Below, piece after piece: positions 52,927-61,743 of a stretch of 64,000 nt of DNA. Numbering within the stretch: the first letter of the stretch is position 1; each line of letters opens with the position of its first letter. This DNA is from Sporobacter sp963663605 (GTDB taxonomy: Bacteria; Bacillota; Clostridia; Oscillospirales; Oscillospiraceae), in NCBI GenBank assembly GCA_963663605.2, contig CAXXVF010000002.1, positions 2,666,001 to 2,730,000 of the forward strand. Direction: 5' to 3'. Made by a program: the position numbers and the translations under genes. Below the pieces are notes generated by a model, which made no database searches, had not been told where the DNA came from, and was given only the letters and a program-made list of their open reading frames with translations.

Positions 52927-55398
52927 ATGTATAAGCTGGATCCGATTACGCCGCGTGTCGCGGCGATGCGTGAGAAATACCGCAGCACGCAGCCGGAGAT
53001 CTGCACTGCGCGCTATCGTCTCATAACAGAGTTTTATATGGCACATCCGGAACTCGAGGGCATTATAAAGCGGGCCCTGAATTTTAAAAACATCTGCGAG
53101 AATATTCCCGTACGCATTGACGACGGTGAGATCATTGTCGGCGCTCAGTCCGGCAAATACCGGGCCACGGCTATCTATCCGGAGAATTCGGCTGTCTGGA
53201 TTAAAGAGGAGATTGAATCGCGGCTGGTGTCCACCCGGGACGTCGACCCCTACATCATCTCCGAGGAGGACAGGGAATACGTCCTCTCGACGATCGATTT
53301 CTGGCTCGCGGAGTGCCTTTCCGGCAAGATCATGAGCTATATGCCGGAATATTTGAAGGACCACGCCTTAAACGGCGTCACCATGTACGGCCTTTTTGGC
53401 GCCGGGCACCAGTGCGGCTCGCCGGTCGGGCACTTCACGGCAAACCACTGGACGGCCATCAACGTGGGCTTCGGCGCGATCCGCGCCGAGGCGGAGGCGA
53501 AGCTCCGGGAGCTGGAGGAGCGCGGCATCTTCCGCGATACCATCGATCAGTACAGCTTCTACCGGGCCGTTGCAATCGTGACGGAAGGCATGATCACCCT
53601 GACGAAGCGGTACGCGGCGCTGGCCGCCGAAAAAGCCGCGATCGAGAAGGACCTCGGGCGGAAAGCGGAGCTGGAAAAAATGGCGGACGTCCTGAGCCGG
53701 TGCATGGAGAAGCCGTGCCGCACGTTCCACGAGGCGCTTCAAACGCTGTATATGTACCAAAACTGCATGTGCCTGGACGCCACCATGCACGGCATCAGCT
53801 ACGGCCGAGTAGACCAGTACCTCGGCGAATTCTACGAGGCGGACATCGCCGCCGGTCGCATCACGCATGACGAGGCGCAGGAGATGCTCGACCTGTTTTA
53901 CCTCAAGGTAGCCGAAATGAACAAGCTCTGGAGCTACGGCGCTACGAAATCCGGTCCCGGCTACACATCCGGCCAGCTTATGACGCTGGGCGGCGTGGAC
54001 AAATACGGGAAGGATGCCACGAACCCGGTCACCTATATGATGCTCCAGTCGGCGGGACGACTTGTCCTGCACGATCCCCCTCAGGCGCTCCGCATCCACA
54101 AAAATACACCGCCGGAGTTATGGGAAGCGGCTATTGAAACCACAAAAATCGCCGGCGGCGTGCCGACTTTTGAAAACGACGCCGTTATTATACCGGCCCT
54201 CACAGCCAGGAACCGCCTGCCGCTGGAAAGCGCCCGGAACTACTGCCTCATCGGCTGTGTCGAACCGTCCGGCTGCGGTGATGAATGGCCGGCCTGCGGC
54301 GGCTCCGGCACCGAGAGCTATATGAATCTCGCCAATGCCGTGCTTCTCGGAATCAACGACGGGCGCTACAACGCCCCGTTCATGAAAGGCATGCCGGCCC
54401 GCTACAAGTCACCGGGCGATGAGGGCAGCCAGCTCCCGCCTCAGGCCGGTCTTCCCACCGGATATCTCTACGAGATGGAGAATATGGAGCAGGTCAAGCA
54501 GGCCGTTAAAAAGCAGATCGAGTTTTTTGTAAAACTCCATGCCAACTGCACGAACGCCTTTGAATATTTGGCGCGTCAGCTTCTGCCGCTGCCCGTTGTT
54601 TCCTGCACCATTACCGGCTGTATGGAGAAGGGAAAGGACGTTATGTTCGGCGGCGCGCGGTATAATTCCACGGGTATTTCAGGCGTCGGCATCGGCAATG
54701 TCGCCGACAGCCTCTTTATGATTTATCATCTGTGTTTCGATACGAAAAAATGTACGACTCGGGAGCTCTACGACGCGCTCATGAACGACTGGGCGGGATA
54801 CGAAGACCTTCAGCGCTATATCAAGAACGAGGCGCCGCACTACGGAAACGGCGTCGAAGAGATTGATTGGTACGTCAAATGGGCAGCCGGCGTATATGCC
54901 GACGCCGTAAATGCCTGCACGGGCCCGAGGGGCGTGTTCTCGGCAGGGCTGTATCCCGTGACGACGAACGTCATCTTCGGCCAGATGACGGCGGCGACGC
55001 CCGACGGCCGCTCGAGCGGTGTGCCGCTGGCGGACGGCATCTCGCCGGTCCAGCAGATGGATAAAAACGGTCCGACGTCGGTGCTCGTGTCCGTATCAAA
55101 CATCGATCAGGTCAAATACCCAAACGGGACGCTTTTAAACATGAAGTTTCATCCTACGTCCATACAGGGTGAGGACGGCGACAAAAAGCTCTCCGAGCTT
55201 ATCCAGACATATTTCGAAATGGGCGGCATGGAGATGCAGATCAACATCGTGTCGGCTGAGACGCTGAAAAAAGCGCAGGAAAAACCGGGTGAATATAAAA
55301 ATCTGGTCGTGCGCGTAGCGGGCTTCTCGACGTATTTTGTCGAGCTGCATGCCGACAGCCAGAACGATCTGATCAGCCGGACGGAGCTGGCCATGTAG
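52927..55398 (+). CDS. Glycyl-radical enzyme of the PFL2/dehydratase type
   Basis: 823 residues. The radical glycine is Gly799 in VRVAGFSTYF; the thiyl cysteine is Cys444 in LIGCVEPSG, with Glu446 as likely base. The CxE motif is shared by diol, hydroxyproline and choline lyases and by hydroxyphenylacetate decarboxylase, so it is not a pyruvate formate-lyase. The extra SGCGDEWPACGG segment after it is unusual to my eye. The radical-SAM activating enzyme that normally lies next door is missing from the window. AGGAGG precedes the ATG, and a strong terminator follows. Substrate unknown. Confidence 0.88.
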   Translation: MYKLDPITPRVAAMREKYRSTQPEICTARYRLITEFYMAHPELEGIIKRALNFKNICENIPVRIDDGEIIVGAQSGKYRATAIYPENSAVWIKEEIESRLVSTRDVDPYIISEEDREYVLSTIDFWLAECLSGKIMSYMPEYLKDHALNGVTMYGLFGAGHQCGSPVGHFTANHWTAINVGFGAIRAEAEAKLRELEERGIFRDTIDQYSFYRAVAIVTEGMITLTKRYAALAAEKAAIEKDLGRKAELEKMADVLSRCMEKPCRTFHEALQTLYMYQNCMCLDATMHGISYGRVDQYLGEFYEADIAAGRITHDEAQEMLDLFYLKVAEMNKLWSYGATKSGPGYTSGQLMTLGGVDKYGKDATNPVTYMMLQSAGRLVLHDPPQALRIHKNTPPELWEAAIETTKIAGGVPTFENDAVIIPALTARNRLPLESARNYCLIGCVEPSGCGDEWPACGGSGTESYMNLANAVLLGINDGRYNAPFMKGMPARYKSPGDEGSQLPPQAGLPTGYLYEMENMEQVKQAVKKQIEFFVKLHANCTNAFEYLARQLLPLPVVSCTITGCMEKGKDVMFGGARYNSTGISGVGIGNVADSLFMIYHLCFDTKKCTTRELYDALMNDWAGYEDLQRYIKNEAPHYGNGVEEIDWYVKWAAGVYADAVNACTGPRGVFSAGLYPVTTNVIFGQMTAATPDGRSSGVPLADGISPVQQMDKNGPTSVLVSVSNIDQVKYPNGTLLNMKFHPTSIQGEDGDKKLSELIQTYFEMGGMEMQINIVSAETLKKAQEKPGEYKNLVVRVAGFSTYFVELHADSQNDLISRTELAM

Positions 55399-55410
55399 CA
55401 GCAAAAATAT

Positions 55411-55447
55411 GAAAAACGGGCCGCCTTAAATGGCGGTCCGTTTTTTA
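55411..55447 (+). terminator. Terminator after the glycyl-radical enzyme
   Basis: AAAAACGGGCCGCC pairs with GGCGGTCCGTTTTTT around a 6-nt loop. Confidence 0.9.
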
Positions 55448-55626
55448 CGCATTTACTGCGGAAAAAAACTGCTTTATATTTCATAACCGGGTCGCCGGCG
55501 CATGCGGTCAGGGTAATTATTGCCATAATAGATATACGCGGCAGCGCATATGTCCATTATGGTCATTGATAGGAACCTAAATATCCAGTATAATTTAATA
55601 AAACAATGAAAAAGGGGACTTGAGTA

Positions 55627-56874
55627 ATGGATTTCCAGTACAGGGATGTTTTACTGAGTGATGAGCAGTTGGGGCCGTATCCTCTTGAGAAGCTTCCGCG
55701 CGTTGACGTGGCGACAACGCACCACACGGAAAAAACGCAGCGGCGCGCCCAGAGCGAGAATCCGTTTACATACGCTTCACGCGGCGATTATGGGCAGGCC
55801 GTCAAGGAAAACAGTTTAAAATTTTTCTCGAGTGAACCGCTTCTGGCGGCAATGTCGGGGATAGCTTCGCATATTGCCAGGCATCAGATGCCGGAGGTGG
55901 CGCGGCAACAAGCGCCGCTGCCGGACGATCCGCGTGCCGTCACACGCCATATCAAAAAGCTGGCGTATTTCCTGGGCGCCGATATGGTCGGCGTCTGCCG
56001 CCTGATGCCGTCGGCGGTATATAAGACCGACTATGACGGGAATCCGGTCGAAGCCGATTATAAATTTGCAATCGTCGTTTTGAATGTCAAGGATACGGAC
56101 ACAATCCGCGCGTCCTACGGACGCGAATGGGTCGACGATCCCGTCAGCTTTCAGGTATACCAGAAGTGCGCTCTGCAGTGCATCAATATCGCAGACTATA
56201 TATGCCGCCTGGGATATCCGGCGTTTCCCAGCATCGTCGGAACATACAAAACGCTGATGACGCCGCTAATAATCGAAGCGGGACTGGGTGAGGGCAGCCG
56301 TATAGGCATCGCGCTAAACCCGTTCGTCGGCGCGTCCTTCAAGGCGGCTGCCGTGCTGACCGACCTGCCGCTCGTACCGGATAAGCCGATCGATTTTGGG
56401 CTGCAGGATTACTGCGCATCGTGCAGGATCTGTGCCGAGCAGTGTGCAATGCGCGCCGTGTCCGACCGCGAAAAAGAAATTTATAACGGATATGAGACGT
56501 ATCGTTTAAACATCAGGCTGTGCCTGTCCGGCGTCATGATGAATCCAATCGGAAACATGTGCCAGCGCTGTACGAAGATGTGCCCATTTAACCGGCCCGA
56601 CAACCGTCCGGAGGACTTTAAAAACTGGGACGGAGACCTTAAATATATCTATGACTCCGTTGAACGTCAGGCAAAGCGCTTAAGAGATAACGATTTCATC
56701 GAACCTGCCGAGCACAAAAACAAATGGTGGTTCCCGCTTGAGTATAAAGACGATGTTTTAACCGAGGCGCCGGAGTTTGATTATAAAAACCACAAGACGC
56801 GCCTGAAACAGGTCGCCGAGAAGAAGGCAGCCGGCGAGAACTGGAGTATTGCCCCGGGCTGCGATGAAATATAA
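55627..56874 (+). CDS. Cytosolic reductive-dehalogenase-like corrinoid/Fe-S protein
   Basis: 415 residues. The C-terminal half has two [4Fe-4S] sites built from Cys263, 266, 269, 273 and Cys299, 312, 315, 319 (CQRCTKMCP). The block EAGLGEGSRIGIALNPFVG (about 217-235) corresponds to a conserved segment of RdhA and QueG corrinoid enzymes. There is no Tat signal and no membrane-anchor gene, unlike respiratory dehalogenases, so it acts in the cytosol. The next genes import cobalt, which suits a cobamide enzyme. Substrate unknown: a halogenated phenol is possible, as is a non-dehalogenating reduction. Confidence 0.78.
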   Translation: MDFQYRDVLLSDEQLGPYPLEKLPRVDVATTHHTEKTQRRAQSENPFTYASRGDYGQAVKENSLKFFSSEPLLAAMSGIASHIARHQMPEVARQQAPLPDDPRAVTRHIKKLAYFLGADMVGVCRLMPSAVYKTDYDGNPVEADYKFAIVVLNVKDTDTIRASYGREWVDDPVSFQVYQKCALQCINIADYICRLGYPAFPSIVGTYKTLMTPLIIEAGLGEGSRIGIALNPFVGASFKAAAVLTDLPLVPDKPIDFGLQDYCASCRICAEQCAMRAVSDREKEIYNGYETYRLNIRLCLSGVMMNPIGNMCQRCTKMCPFNRPDNRPEDFKNWDGDLKYIYDSVERQAKRLRDNDFIEPAEHKNKWWFPLEYKDDVLTEAPEFDYKNHKTRLKQVAEKKAAGENWSIAPGCDEI

Positions 56875-56879
56875 ATAAA

Positions 56880-56914
56880 TACAAGCCGCGGTTGAAACAC
56901 TGCGGCTTGTATTT
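56880..56914 (+). terminator. Hairpin after the dehalogenase-like gene
   Basis: ACAAGCCGC and GCGGCTTGT form a 9-bp stem, followed by a short T-rich tail. Confidence 0.6.
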
Positions 56915-56994
56915 CCGCCTTGTGATAATGCGGCAGATATAATATAATAAACAAAATCTGCGTTTAATATAGCCCCAATAAAGAGGTGAAGACA

Positions 56995-57330
56995 ATGCCG
57001 GATACGCACGGAAAAGAGCATGACCATCCGCCTGCGCATGAACACGAACACCGCCACAGTCATACGCATGCGCACACCGAGACGAAAGCCGTGCTCAACC
57101 GGCTGTCCCGTGCAATAGGCCATCTGGAATCGGTCCGGCGTATGGTGGAGGACGGGCGCGACTGCGCCGATGTCCTCATGCAGCTTGCCGCCGTCCGTTC
57201 CGCCCTCAACAACACGGCGAAAATTATCCTGAAAGATCATATCGAGCACTGCCTGGTTGAGGCGGTGAAGGAAAACGACTGGACGGAAATCGACGAACTG
57301 AACAAGGCTATCGAACAATATCTGAAATAA
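56995..57330 (+). CDS. CsoR/RcnR-family metal-sensing repressor with His-rich N-terminus
   Basis: 111 residues, all-helical DUF156 fold. The Cys-His-Cys metal site is visible in GRDCADV, KDHIEHC. The first 30 residues are packed with His (EHDHPPAHEHEHRHSHTHAHT), a nickel/cobalt-binding extension. Placed directly before the cobalt importer and a G/C-tract operator, it should repress that importer when cobalt or nickel is plentiful. ATG at 56995 follows GAGGTGA. Confidence 0.88.
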   Translation: MPDTHGKEHDHPPAHEHEHRHSHTHAHTETKAVLNRLSRAIGHLESVRRMVEDGRDCADVLMQLAAVRSALNNTAKIILKDHIEHCLVEAVKENDWTEIDELNKAIEQYLK

Positions 57331-57332
57331 AA

Positions 57333-57371
57333 ACGCCGCTTTTCAGCTTTAAACGAAAGCGGTGCTTTTTT
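57333..57371 (+). terminator. Terminator after the metal repressor gene
   Basis: CCGCTTT and AAAGCGG form a stem around a short loop, then a run of six T's after TGC. Confidence 0.7.
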
Positions 57372-57397
57372 ACTTGTATTACATAATGTGACAAAAT

Positions 57398-57442
57398 TAT
57401 CCCCCCGGGGGGCTTGCGGCACCGGGCGTCCTAATTTATTAT
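57398..57442 (+). promoter_or_regulatory. Promoter and CsoR/RcnR-type operator of the cobalt importer
   Basis: CCCCCCGGGGGG (57401-57412), a perfect G/C-tract palindrome flanked by AT-rich bases, is the kind of site bound by RcnR/InrS relatives. It touches a -35 box TTGCGG (57414), with TATTAT 17 bp further. The repressor is encoded just upstream. Confidence 0.65.
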
Positions 57443-57479
57443 TCATTATATAAAGTAATAAAAATGGGGGTTATGACTT

Positions 57480-58499
57480 ATGCATATGGCGGATGCCCTT
57501 TTATCTCCGGCCGTCGGCGGTGTGATGTATGCAGCGAGCGCGGCCTCGGTCGTATATGCGACCGCAAAGGTGAAAAAAGACGAACTCGGCGAGAAAAAAC
57601 TACCCATCATGGCGGTCGCCGGCGCTTTTGTTTTCGCGGGCCAGATGATTAATTTCACTATCCCGGCAACAGGCTCGAGCGGGCACATCGGCGGCGGCAT
57701 ACTGCTGGCGGCCACGCTCGGAGGGTTCCCGGCGCTTTTGACCATAGCGGCCGTTTTGATTATCCAGTGCTTATTCTTTGCAGACGGCGGACTGCTGGCG
57801 CTCGGCTGCAATATCTTTAATATGGGCGTCATACCATGCCTTGTGGTGTATCCGCTCATTTTCAAACCGATCGTTAAAAAAGGATTCAGCTACGGGCGGA
57901 TCGCACTGGCGTCCGTCCTGGCGGTTATCATTGGTTTGCAGCTCGGCGCGTTCGGCGTCGTGCTTGAGACGCTTATGTCCGGCGTTACGGCGCTGCCGTT
58001 TGCGACATTCGTAGCTTTGATGCAGCCGATACATCTGGCGATCGGTCTCGTCGAGGGGATCGTTACGGCTGCCGTTTTGGTGTTTGTCTACCGGATGCGG
58101 CCTGAAATCATGGAAAACGCAGCATCGGGAACGCCAGTTAAAAAGAGCGTATCCGTCAAAGGGATCGTGACCGTCCTGATCGTTCTGACCGTTATTGTGG
58201 GCGGTGCGTTGTCCTGGTTCGCCTCCTCTTATCCGGACGGGCTTGAATGGGCGATGGAAAAGACGGCCGGCACAGCCGAGCTCGAAACCGAGGGTGGTAT
58301 TTTTGAAAGTGCCGCCGACATTCAGGAATCAACCGCTTTCATGCCGGACTACGATTACGCGTCTGTTTCCGAAGAGGGCTCGTCCACCGGAACAAGCGTA
58401 GCGGGTATCCTTGGCGGTGCTATGACGTTTGTGCTGGCGGGCCTTGCGGGCTTCGTGATATCCAAAACGAAAAAACGAAAAGCATCCGCGAACGTATAG
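57480..58499 (+). CDS. cbiM: Cobalt (nickel) ECF transporter, CbiM-CbiN fusion
   Basis: 339 residues. The N-terminus MHMADALLSP supplies the metal-binding loop of CbiM/NikM, followed by about seven membrane helices to residue 205. A CbiN-like part follows: a helix, the extracytoplasmic SYPDGLEWA motif and a last helix (about 300-325). CbiM and CbiN are usually separate; the fusion is seen in many Firmicutes. Imports Co2+ for cobamide synthesis, as needed by the dehalogenase-like protein upstream. Nickel (NikMN) is the main alternative. Confidence 0.88.
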   Translation: MHMADALLSPAVGGVMYAASAASVVYATAKVKKDELGEKKLPIMAVAGAFVFAGQMINFTIPATGSSGHIGGGILLAATLGGFPALLTIAAVLIIQCLFFADGGLLALGCNIFNMGVIPCLVVYPLIFKPIVKKGFSYGRIALASVLAVIIGLQLGAFGVVLETLMSGVTALPFATFVALMQPIHLAIGLVEGIVTAAVLVFVYRMRPEIMENAASGTPVKKSVSVKGIVTVLIVLTVIVGGALSWFASSYPDGLEWAMEKTAGTAELETEGGIFESAADIQESTAFMPDYDYASVSEEGSSTGTSVAGILGGAMTFVLAGLAGFVISKTKKRKASANV

Positions 58500-58513
58500 A
58501 TCAAAACGAAAAC

Positions 58514-58547
58514 GCAGCCGCCGGCCCGAATTGCGGCCGGCGGCTGC
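58514..58547 (+). promoter_or_regulatory. GC-rich hairpin between cbiMN and cbiQ
   Basis: GCAGCCGCCGGCC and GGCCGGCGGCTGC form a perfect 13-bp stem, with no T run, 15 bp before the next start. More likely an mRNA-balancing hairpin than a terminator. Confidence 0.5.
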
Positions 58548-58561
58548 GCGTATACCGGAGA

Positions 58562-59392
58562 TTGAAACCGGCATTTTTGCGGGCGGTGAGGGAAACGGCC
58601 GATATAAGGAGCAAGATACAGGAAATATATTCGCTCGAGCAGCTTGCGTCGGGAAAAAGCGCGGTCCACGACCGGCATCCGCTTGTGAAGCTCGTCTCGG
58701 CGTTCTGCTATATCGTATTAGTCGTCTCGTTCGGCCGAACGGAATTCAGACGCCTTGTTCCGTTTATTTTCTATTGCGTCGTGCTCATGGCATTATCCGA
58801 TACGCCATGGCCGGCGGTGCTGCGGCGCACCGCGCTGGCACTGCCGTTTGTTCTTTTAGCCGGATTATCCAACATCGTGTTTGACGGCGCGGCGGCGTTT
58901 GCCGTTGGGGGAATCACGGTCAGCGTCGGCGTGGTGTCTTTTTTCACCCTTATCTACCGCGCGTTTTTGTGCGTGAGCGCGGTTTTGATATTGATGGCCG
59001 TCACGCCTTTTAGTGATCTGACCGGACAGCTGCGGCGCATGCGTGTGCCCGATATATTTATAACGCTCTTTGAGATGACCTATCGGTACATCGGTGTGCT
59101 GCTGGAAGAAGCCCTGTGCATGCATACGGCCTATATGCTCAGAAGCACGAAACGCAAAGGGATTCAGATGTGTCATATGGGCAGCTTCATCGGGCAGCTT
59201 TTTATCCGCAGCTACGACCGGGCCGAGCGTATCTACGGCGCGATGAAATGCCGGGGCTACGGCGGGCGGGATGTGCCCATAAAGCGCCGGCCGCTTCGCG
59301 CGGCGGACTATATATATCTGGCCGCGGTCTGCGTACCGTTTATTTTACTGCGTATTTTTGATATAGCGCCGCTGTTCGAGCGGCTTTTTTAG
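58562..59392 (+). CDS. cbiQ: Cobalt ECF transporter, transmembrane subunit CbiQ
   Basis: 276 residues, five or so membrane helices, with the coupling motifs ARG-like MLRSTKRKG and RSYDRAERIYGAMKCRGYGG in the cytoplasmic loop. The TTG at 58562 is only tentatively the start: its GGAG is very close, and the family-like region begins near residue 24 (SLEQLASGKS). Connects the ATPase to CbiMN. Confidence 0.85.
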   Translation: MKPAFLRAVRETADIRSKIQEIYSLEQLASGKSAVHDRHPLVKLVSAFCYIVLVVSFGRTEFRRLVPFIFYCVVLMALSDTPWPAVLRRTALALPFVLLAGLSNIVFDGAAAFAVGGITVSVGVVSFFTLIYRAFLCVSAVLILMAVTPFSDLTGQLRRMRVPDIFITLFEMTYRYIGVLLEEALCMHTAYMLRSTKRKGIQMCHMGSFIGQLFIRSYDRAERIYGAMKCRGYGGRDVPIKRRPLRAADYIYLAAVCVPFILLRIFDIAPLFERLF

Positions 59393-59412
59393 TGATAAGG
59401 TGACGAATAGTT

Positions 59413-60129
59413 ATGATTGAGCTCAATGGTTTACGAGTAAAATATCCCGACGGGACGATAGCGCTGGACAACGTCACGTTTTCGATTGAGGATGGAGAAA
59501 GCGCGGCGCTCGTTGGCGCAAATGGCGCGGGGAAGACGACCCTGATGCTCGCGCTTGTCGGCGTTCTTCCCATTGATGCCGGCAGCATAACGATAGACGG
59601 GTTATTTCATGATAAGAACGCGATTAACGAGATACGCCGCCGGGTCGGGATGGTTTTTCAAAATCCGGACGATCAGCTCTTCATGCCGATGGTCCGCGAC
59701 GATATCGCTTTCGGCCCGAGAAACTACGGGGCCGACGAAGAGACGGTCCAAAGAATAACGGACGACACCCTTTCCGAGCTGGGGATTTGTCACCTGAAAG
59801 ACCGGTCTTCCCTGAAGCTCTCGAGCGGCGAAAAACGCCTCGCTGCGATCGCAGCAGTTTTGGCCCTCGAGCCGTCCGCCCTGCTGCTTGACGAGCCGAC
59901 GGCTTTTCTGGACCCGAAGGCGCGGCGGAACCTGATCGGCATTCTCAACCGTCTCGGGCACTCAAAGCTTATAGCCACACATGACCTGCACTTTGCAAAA
60001 GAGGTTACGACGCGCGCCATACTTCTGAAAGAGGGGAAAATATTTGCCGACGGCGAACCTGAAAAGCTGTTCTATGACGTGAAGCTGATGGACGCGTGCT
60101 CAATGGAGGCCGTGAAGCGAAGCCGATAA
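59413..60129 (+). CDS. cbiO: Cobalt ECF transporter ATPase CbiO
   Basis: 238 residues. Walker A GANGAGKTT, Q-loop FQNPDDQLF, signature LSSGEKRLA, Walker B LLLDEPTAFLD and switch His in ATHDLHFA. Last gene of the importer operon, 20 bp after cbiQ. Confidence 0.92.
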   Translation: MIELNGLRVKYPDGTIALDNVTFSIEDGESAALVGANGAGKTTLMLALVGVLPIDAGSITIDGLFHDKNAINEIRRRVGMVFQNPDDQLFMPMVRDDIAFGPRNYGADEETVQRITDDTLSELGICHLKDRSSLKLSSGEKRLAAIAAVLALEPSALLLDEPTAFLDPKARRNLIGILNRLGHSKLIATHDLHFAKEVTTRAILLKEGKIFADGEPEKLFYDVKLMDACSMEAVKRSR

Positions 60130-60166
60130 TGGAAAATGACGGATCTGATAAACAAAAAGCAGCTTT

Positions 60167-60200
60167 AAAGCGCGGGTTTAAACTCAGCGCTTTTTATTTT
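60167..60200 (+). terminator. Terminator after cbiO
   Basis: AAAGCGC and GCGCTTT pair across a 13-nt loop, followed by TTATTTT. Confidence 0.7.
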
Positions 60201-60230
60201 TACGAGCATGGTATTTTTTTGAAAAAAGTG

Positions 60231-60287
60231 TTGACATAGGATATCTGCCGTGCTAATATATGAATGAACTAAAAAATATTCATTCAT
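60231..60287 (+). promoter_or_regulatory. Promoter with TetR-type operator
   Basis: TTGACA (60231) and TAATAT (60254) are 17 bp apart. Directly after the -10 box comes the perfect inverted repeat ATGAATGAA...TTCATTCAT (60260-60287, 10-bp centre). The TetR protein of the same operon is its likely ligand, giving autorepression. Confidence 0.85.
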
Positions 60288-60326
60288 TTCGACCGGACGG
60301 TTTTTCATCCCGACAGGAGGTTTAAA

Positions 60327-61091
60327 ATGAAAGGAGTGACTGCGCTAATCGGCAGCCAGAGGAAACAGAGTACGTACGAAGCTGTCTGTGAATTTAAGAA
60401 AAACTTAATGACAAAGGGAGACATTGATTTTGAGATCGTGTTTTTAAAAGACTACCGCCTTGAATACTGCAGAGGCTGCAAAATGTGCTTTGAGCGGGGA
60501 GAAGACTACTGCCCGATGAAGGATGACCGCGATTTGCTTTTAGAAAAAATGGAGCGGTCTGACGGCGTTATATTCGCGTCTCCGACGTATGCGTTCCAGG
60601 TTTCGGCTCAGATGAAAAATCTTCTCGACCGAATAGCCTTTATCCTTCACCGGCCGCGTTTTTTCAGAAAGACATTCACAACCGTTACGACGCAGGGGTT
60701 TATGGGCGGGGGCACGATCCGGAAGTATCTGGCCGACGTAGCGGTAAACTTCGGTTTTAAGGTAACGACGGGCTGCGTACTGAAAACGCTTGAACCGACG
60801 ACGGAGGCGATAAAGGAAAAAAACAGCCGGGAAATCAAAAAGGCGTCCGAACGGTTTTATAGGGAGCTGACGAAGCCTGTAGCGGCCCCGTCCTTTTACC
60901 GGCTGATGCTGTTCAGGATGGCACGGGCGAGCGTTGTGCTGCTGGGCCGGGATTTGTATGATTACAGCTACTATAAGGAAAAGGGCTGGCTGGAGTCTGA
61001 CTATTATTACCCAACACGCTTGGGGCCGATAAAGCGGCTCGCGGGACGCTTATTCGAGTTCATGGGCTACAGACTGATGAAACAATCGTAA
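60327..61091 (+). CDS. Flavodoxin-fold NAD(P)H oxidoreductase with cysteine cluster motif
   Basis: 254 residues. The flavodoxin-like half (IGSQRKQST, SPTYAFQVSAQMKNLLDR) binds FMN. CRGCKMCFERGEDYCP near 50-65 resembles the compact [4Fe-4S] motif of iron-sulphur flavoproteins. A C-terminal 90 residues has no known domain. AGGAGG precedes the ATG. First gene of a TetR-controlled operon with a second flavodoxin; a detoxifying reductase of quinones or nitro compounds is plausible. Confidence 0.82.
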   Translation: MKGVTALIGSQRKQSTYEAVCEFKKNLMTKGDIDFEIVFLKDYRLEYCRGCKMCFERGEDYCPMKDDRDLLLEKMERSDGVIFASPTYAFQVSAQMKNLLDRIAFILHRPRFFRKTFTTVTTQGFMGGGTIRKYLADVAVNFGFKVTTGCVLKTLEPTTEAIKEKNSREIKKASERFYRELTKPVAAPSFYRLMLFRMARASVVLLGRDLYDYSYYKEKGWLESDYYYPTRLGPIKRLAGRLFEFMGYRLMKQS

Positions 61092-61110
61092 ATTGGAGGA
61101 AATCAGATAG

Positions 61111-61719
61111 ATGGATAAAAAAGCAGAGATCTACAGATGCGCCAAGCAATTGTTTGAACAAAACGGATTCAAGGATACAAACGTGGCCGAGATTATGAAA
61201 GCCGCAGGCTTTGCCACCGGGACGTTTTATAACTACTACAAGTCAAAGGATCAGCTGTTTATGGAGATCTACAATGAAGAAAACGTCAAACTTAAAAAAA
61301 GCATCATGAAAACCATTGACCTGACGGCAGCCCCGATTGACGTCATGCAGGAAATGACGATGAAAAATCTTATGGGTATGACCGAGAATCCGATTTTGAA
61401 GGAATGGTACAACCGGGATGTCTTCAGCAAAATAGAACAAAGCTTCCGTGAAGAAAACGGGATGGAGCATGTAGATTTTTTCTATGACAACTTCATCGAG
61501 ATCGTCCGGAAGTGGCAGGAAGAAGGGCGGATGAGAAGTGATATAAACGCGGAGATGATTATGGCCATATTCAGCGCTTTGATCAATATCGACCTGCATA
61601 AGGAAGAAATCGGGTTGCAGTTTTTTCCCGAAGTTATGGAACATATGGGGGAATTTATTATGAAGGGTTTGATGGAAGGCGGTGGTGCAGCGTTTGGGCC
61701 GACGAAAATATCAAAATAA
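61111..61719 (+). CDS. TetR-family repressor
   Basis: 202 residues. N-terminal helix-turn-helix (FKDTNVAEIMKAAGFATGTFYNYYKSK, about 20-46) and a helical ligand domain. It follows the flavoprotein by 20 bp and should bind the ATGAATGAA repeat in the operon promoter. Ligand unknown, probably the compound handled by the flavoproteins. Confidence 0.92.
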   Translation: MDKKAEIYRCAKQLFEQNGFKDTNVAEIMKAAGFATGTFYNYYKSKDQLFMEIYNEENVKLKKSIMKTIDLTAAPIDVMQEMTMKNLMGMTENPILKEWYNRDVFSKIEQSFREENGMEHVDFFYDNFIEIVRKWQEEGRMRSDINAEMIMAIFSALINIDLHKEEIGLQFFPEVMEHMGEFIMKGLMEGGGAAFGPTKISK

Positions 61720-61743
61720 CTTATATATGAAAGGACGATAACA

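Noticed and set aside
57331..57479. Cobalamin riboswitch before the cobalt importer
   Set aside because: No B12-box-like sequence and too little room; the G/C-tract operator and the CsoR-type gene explain control better.
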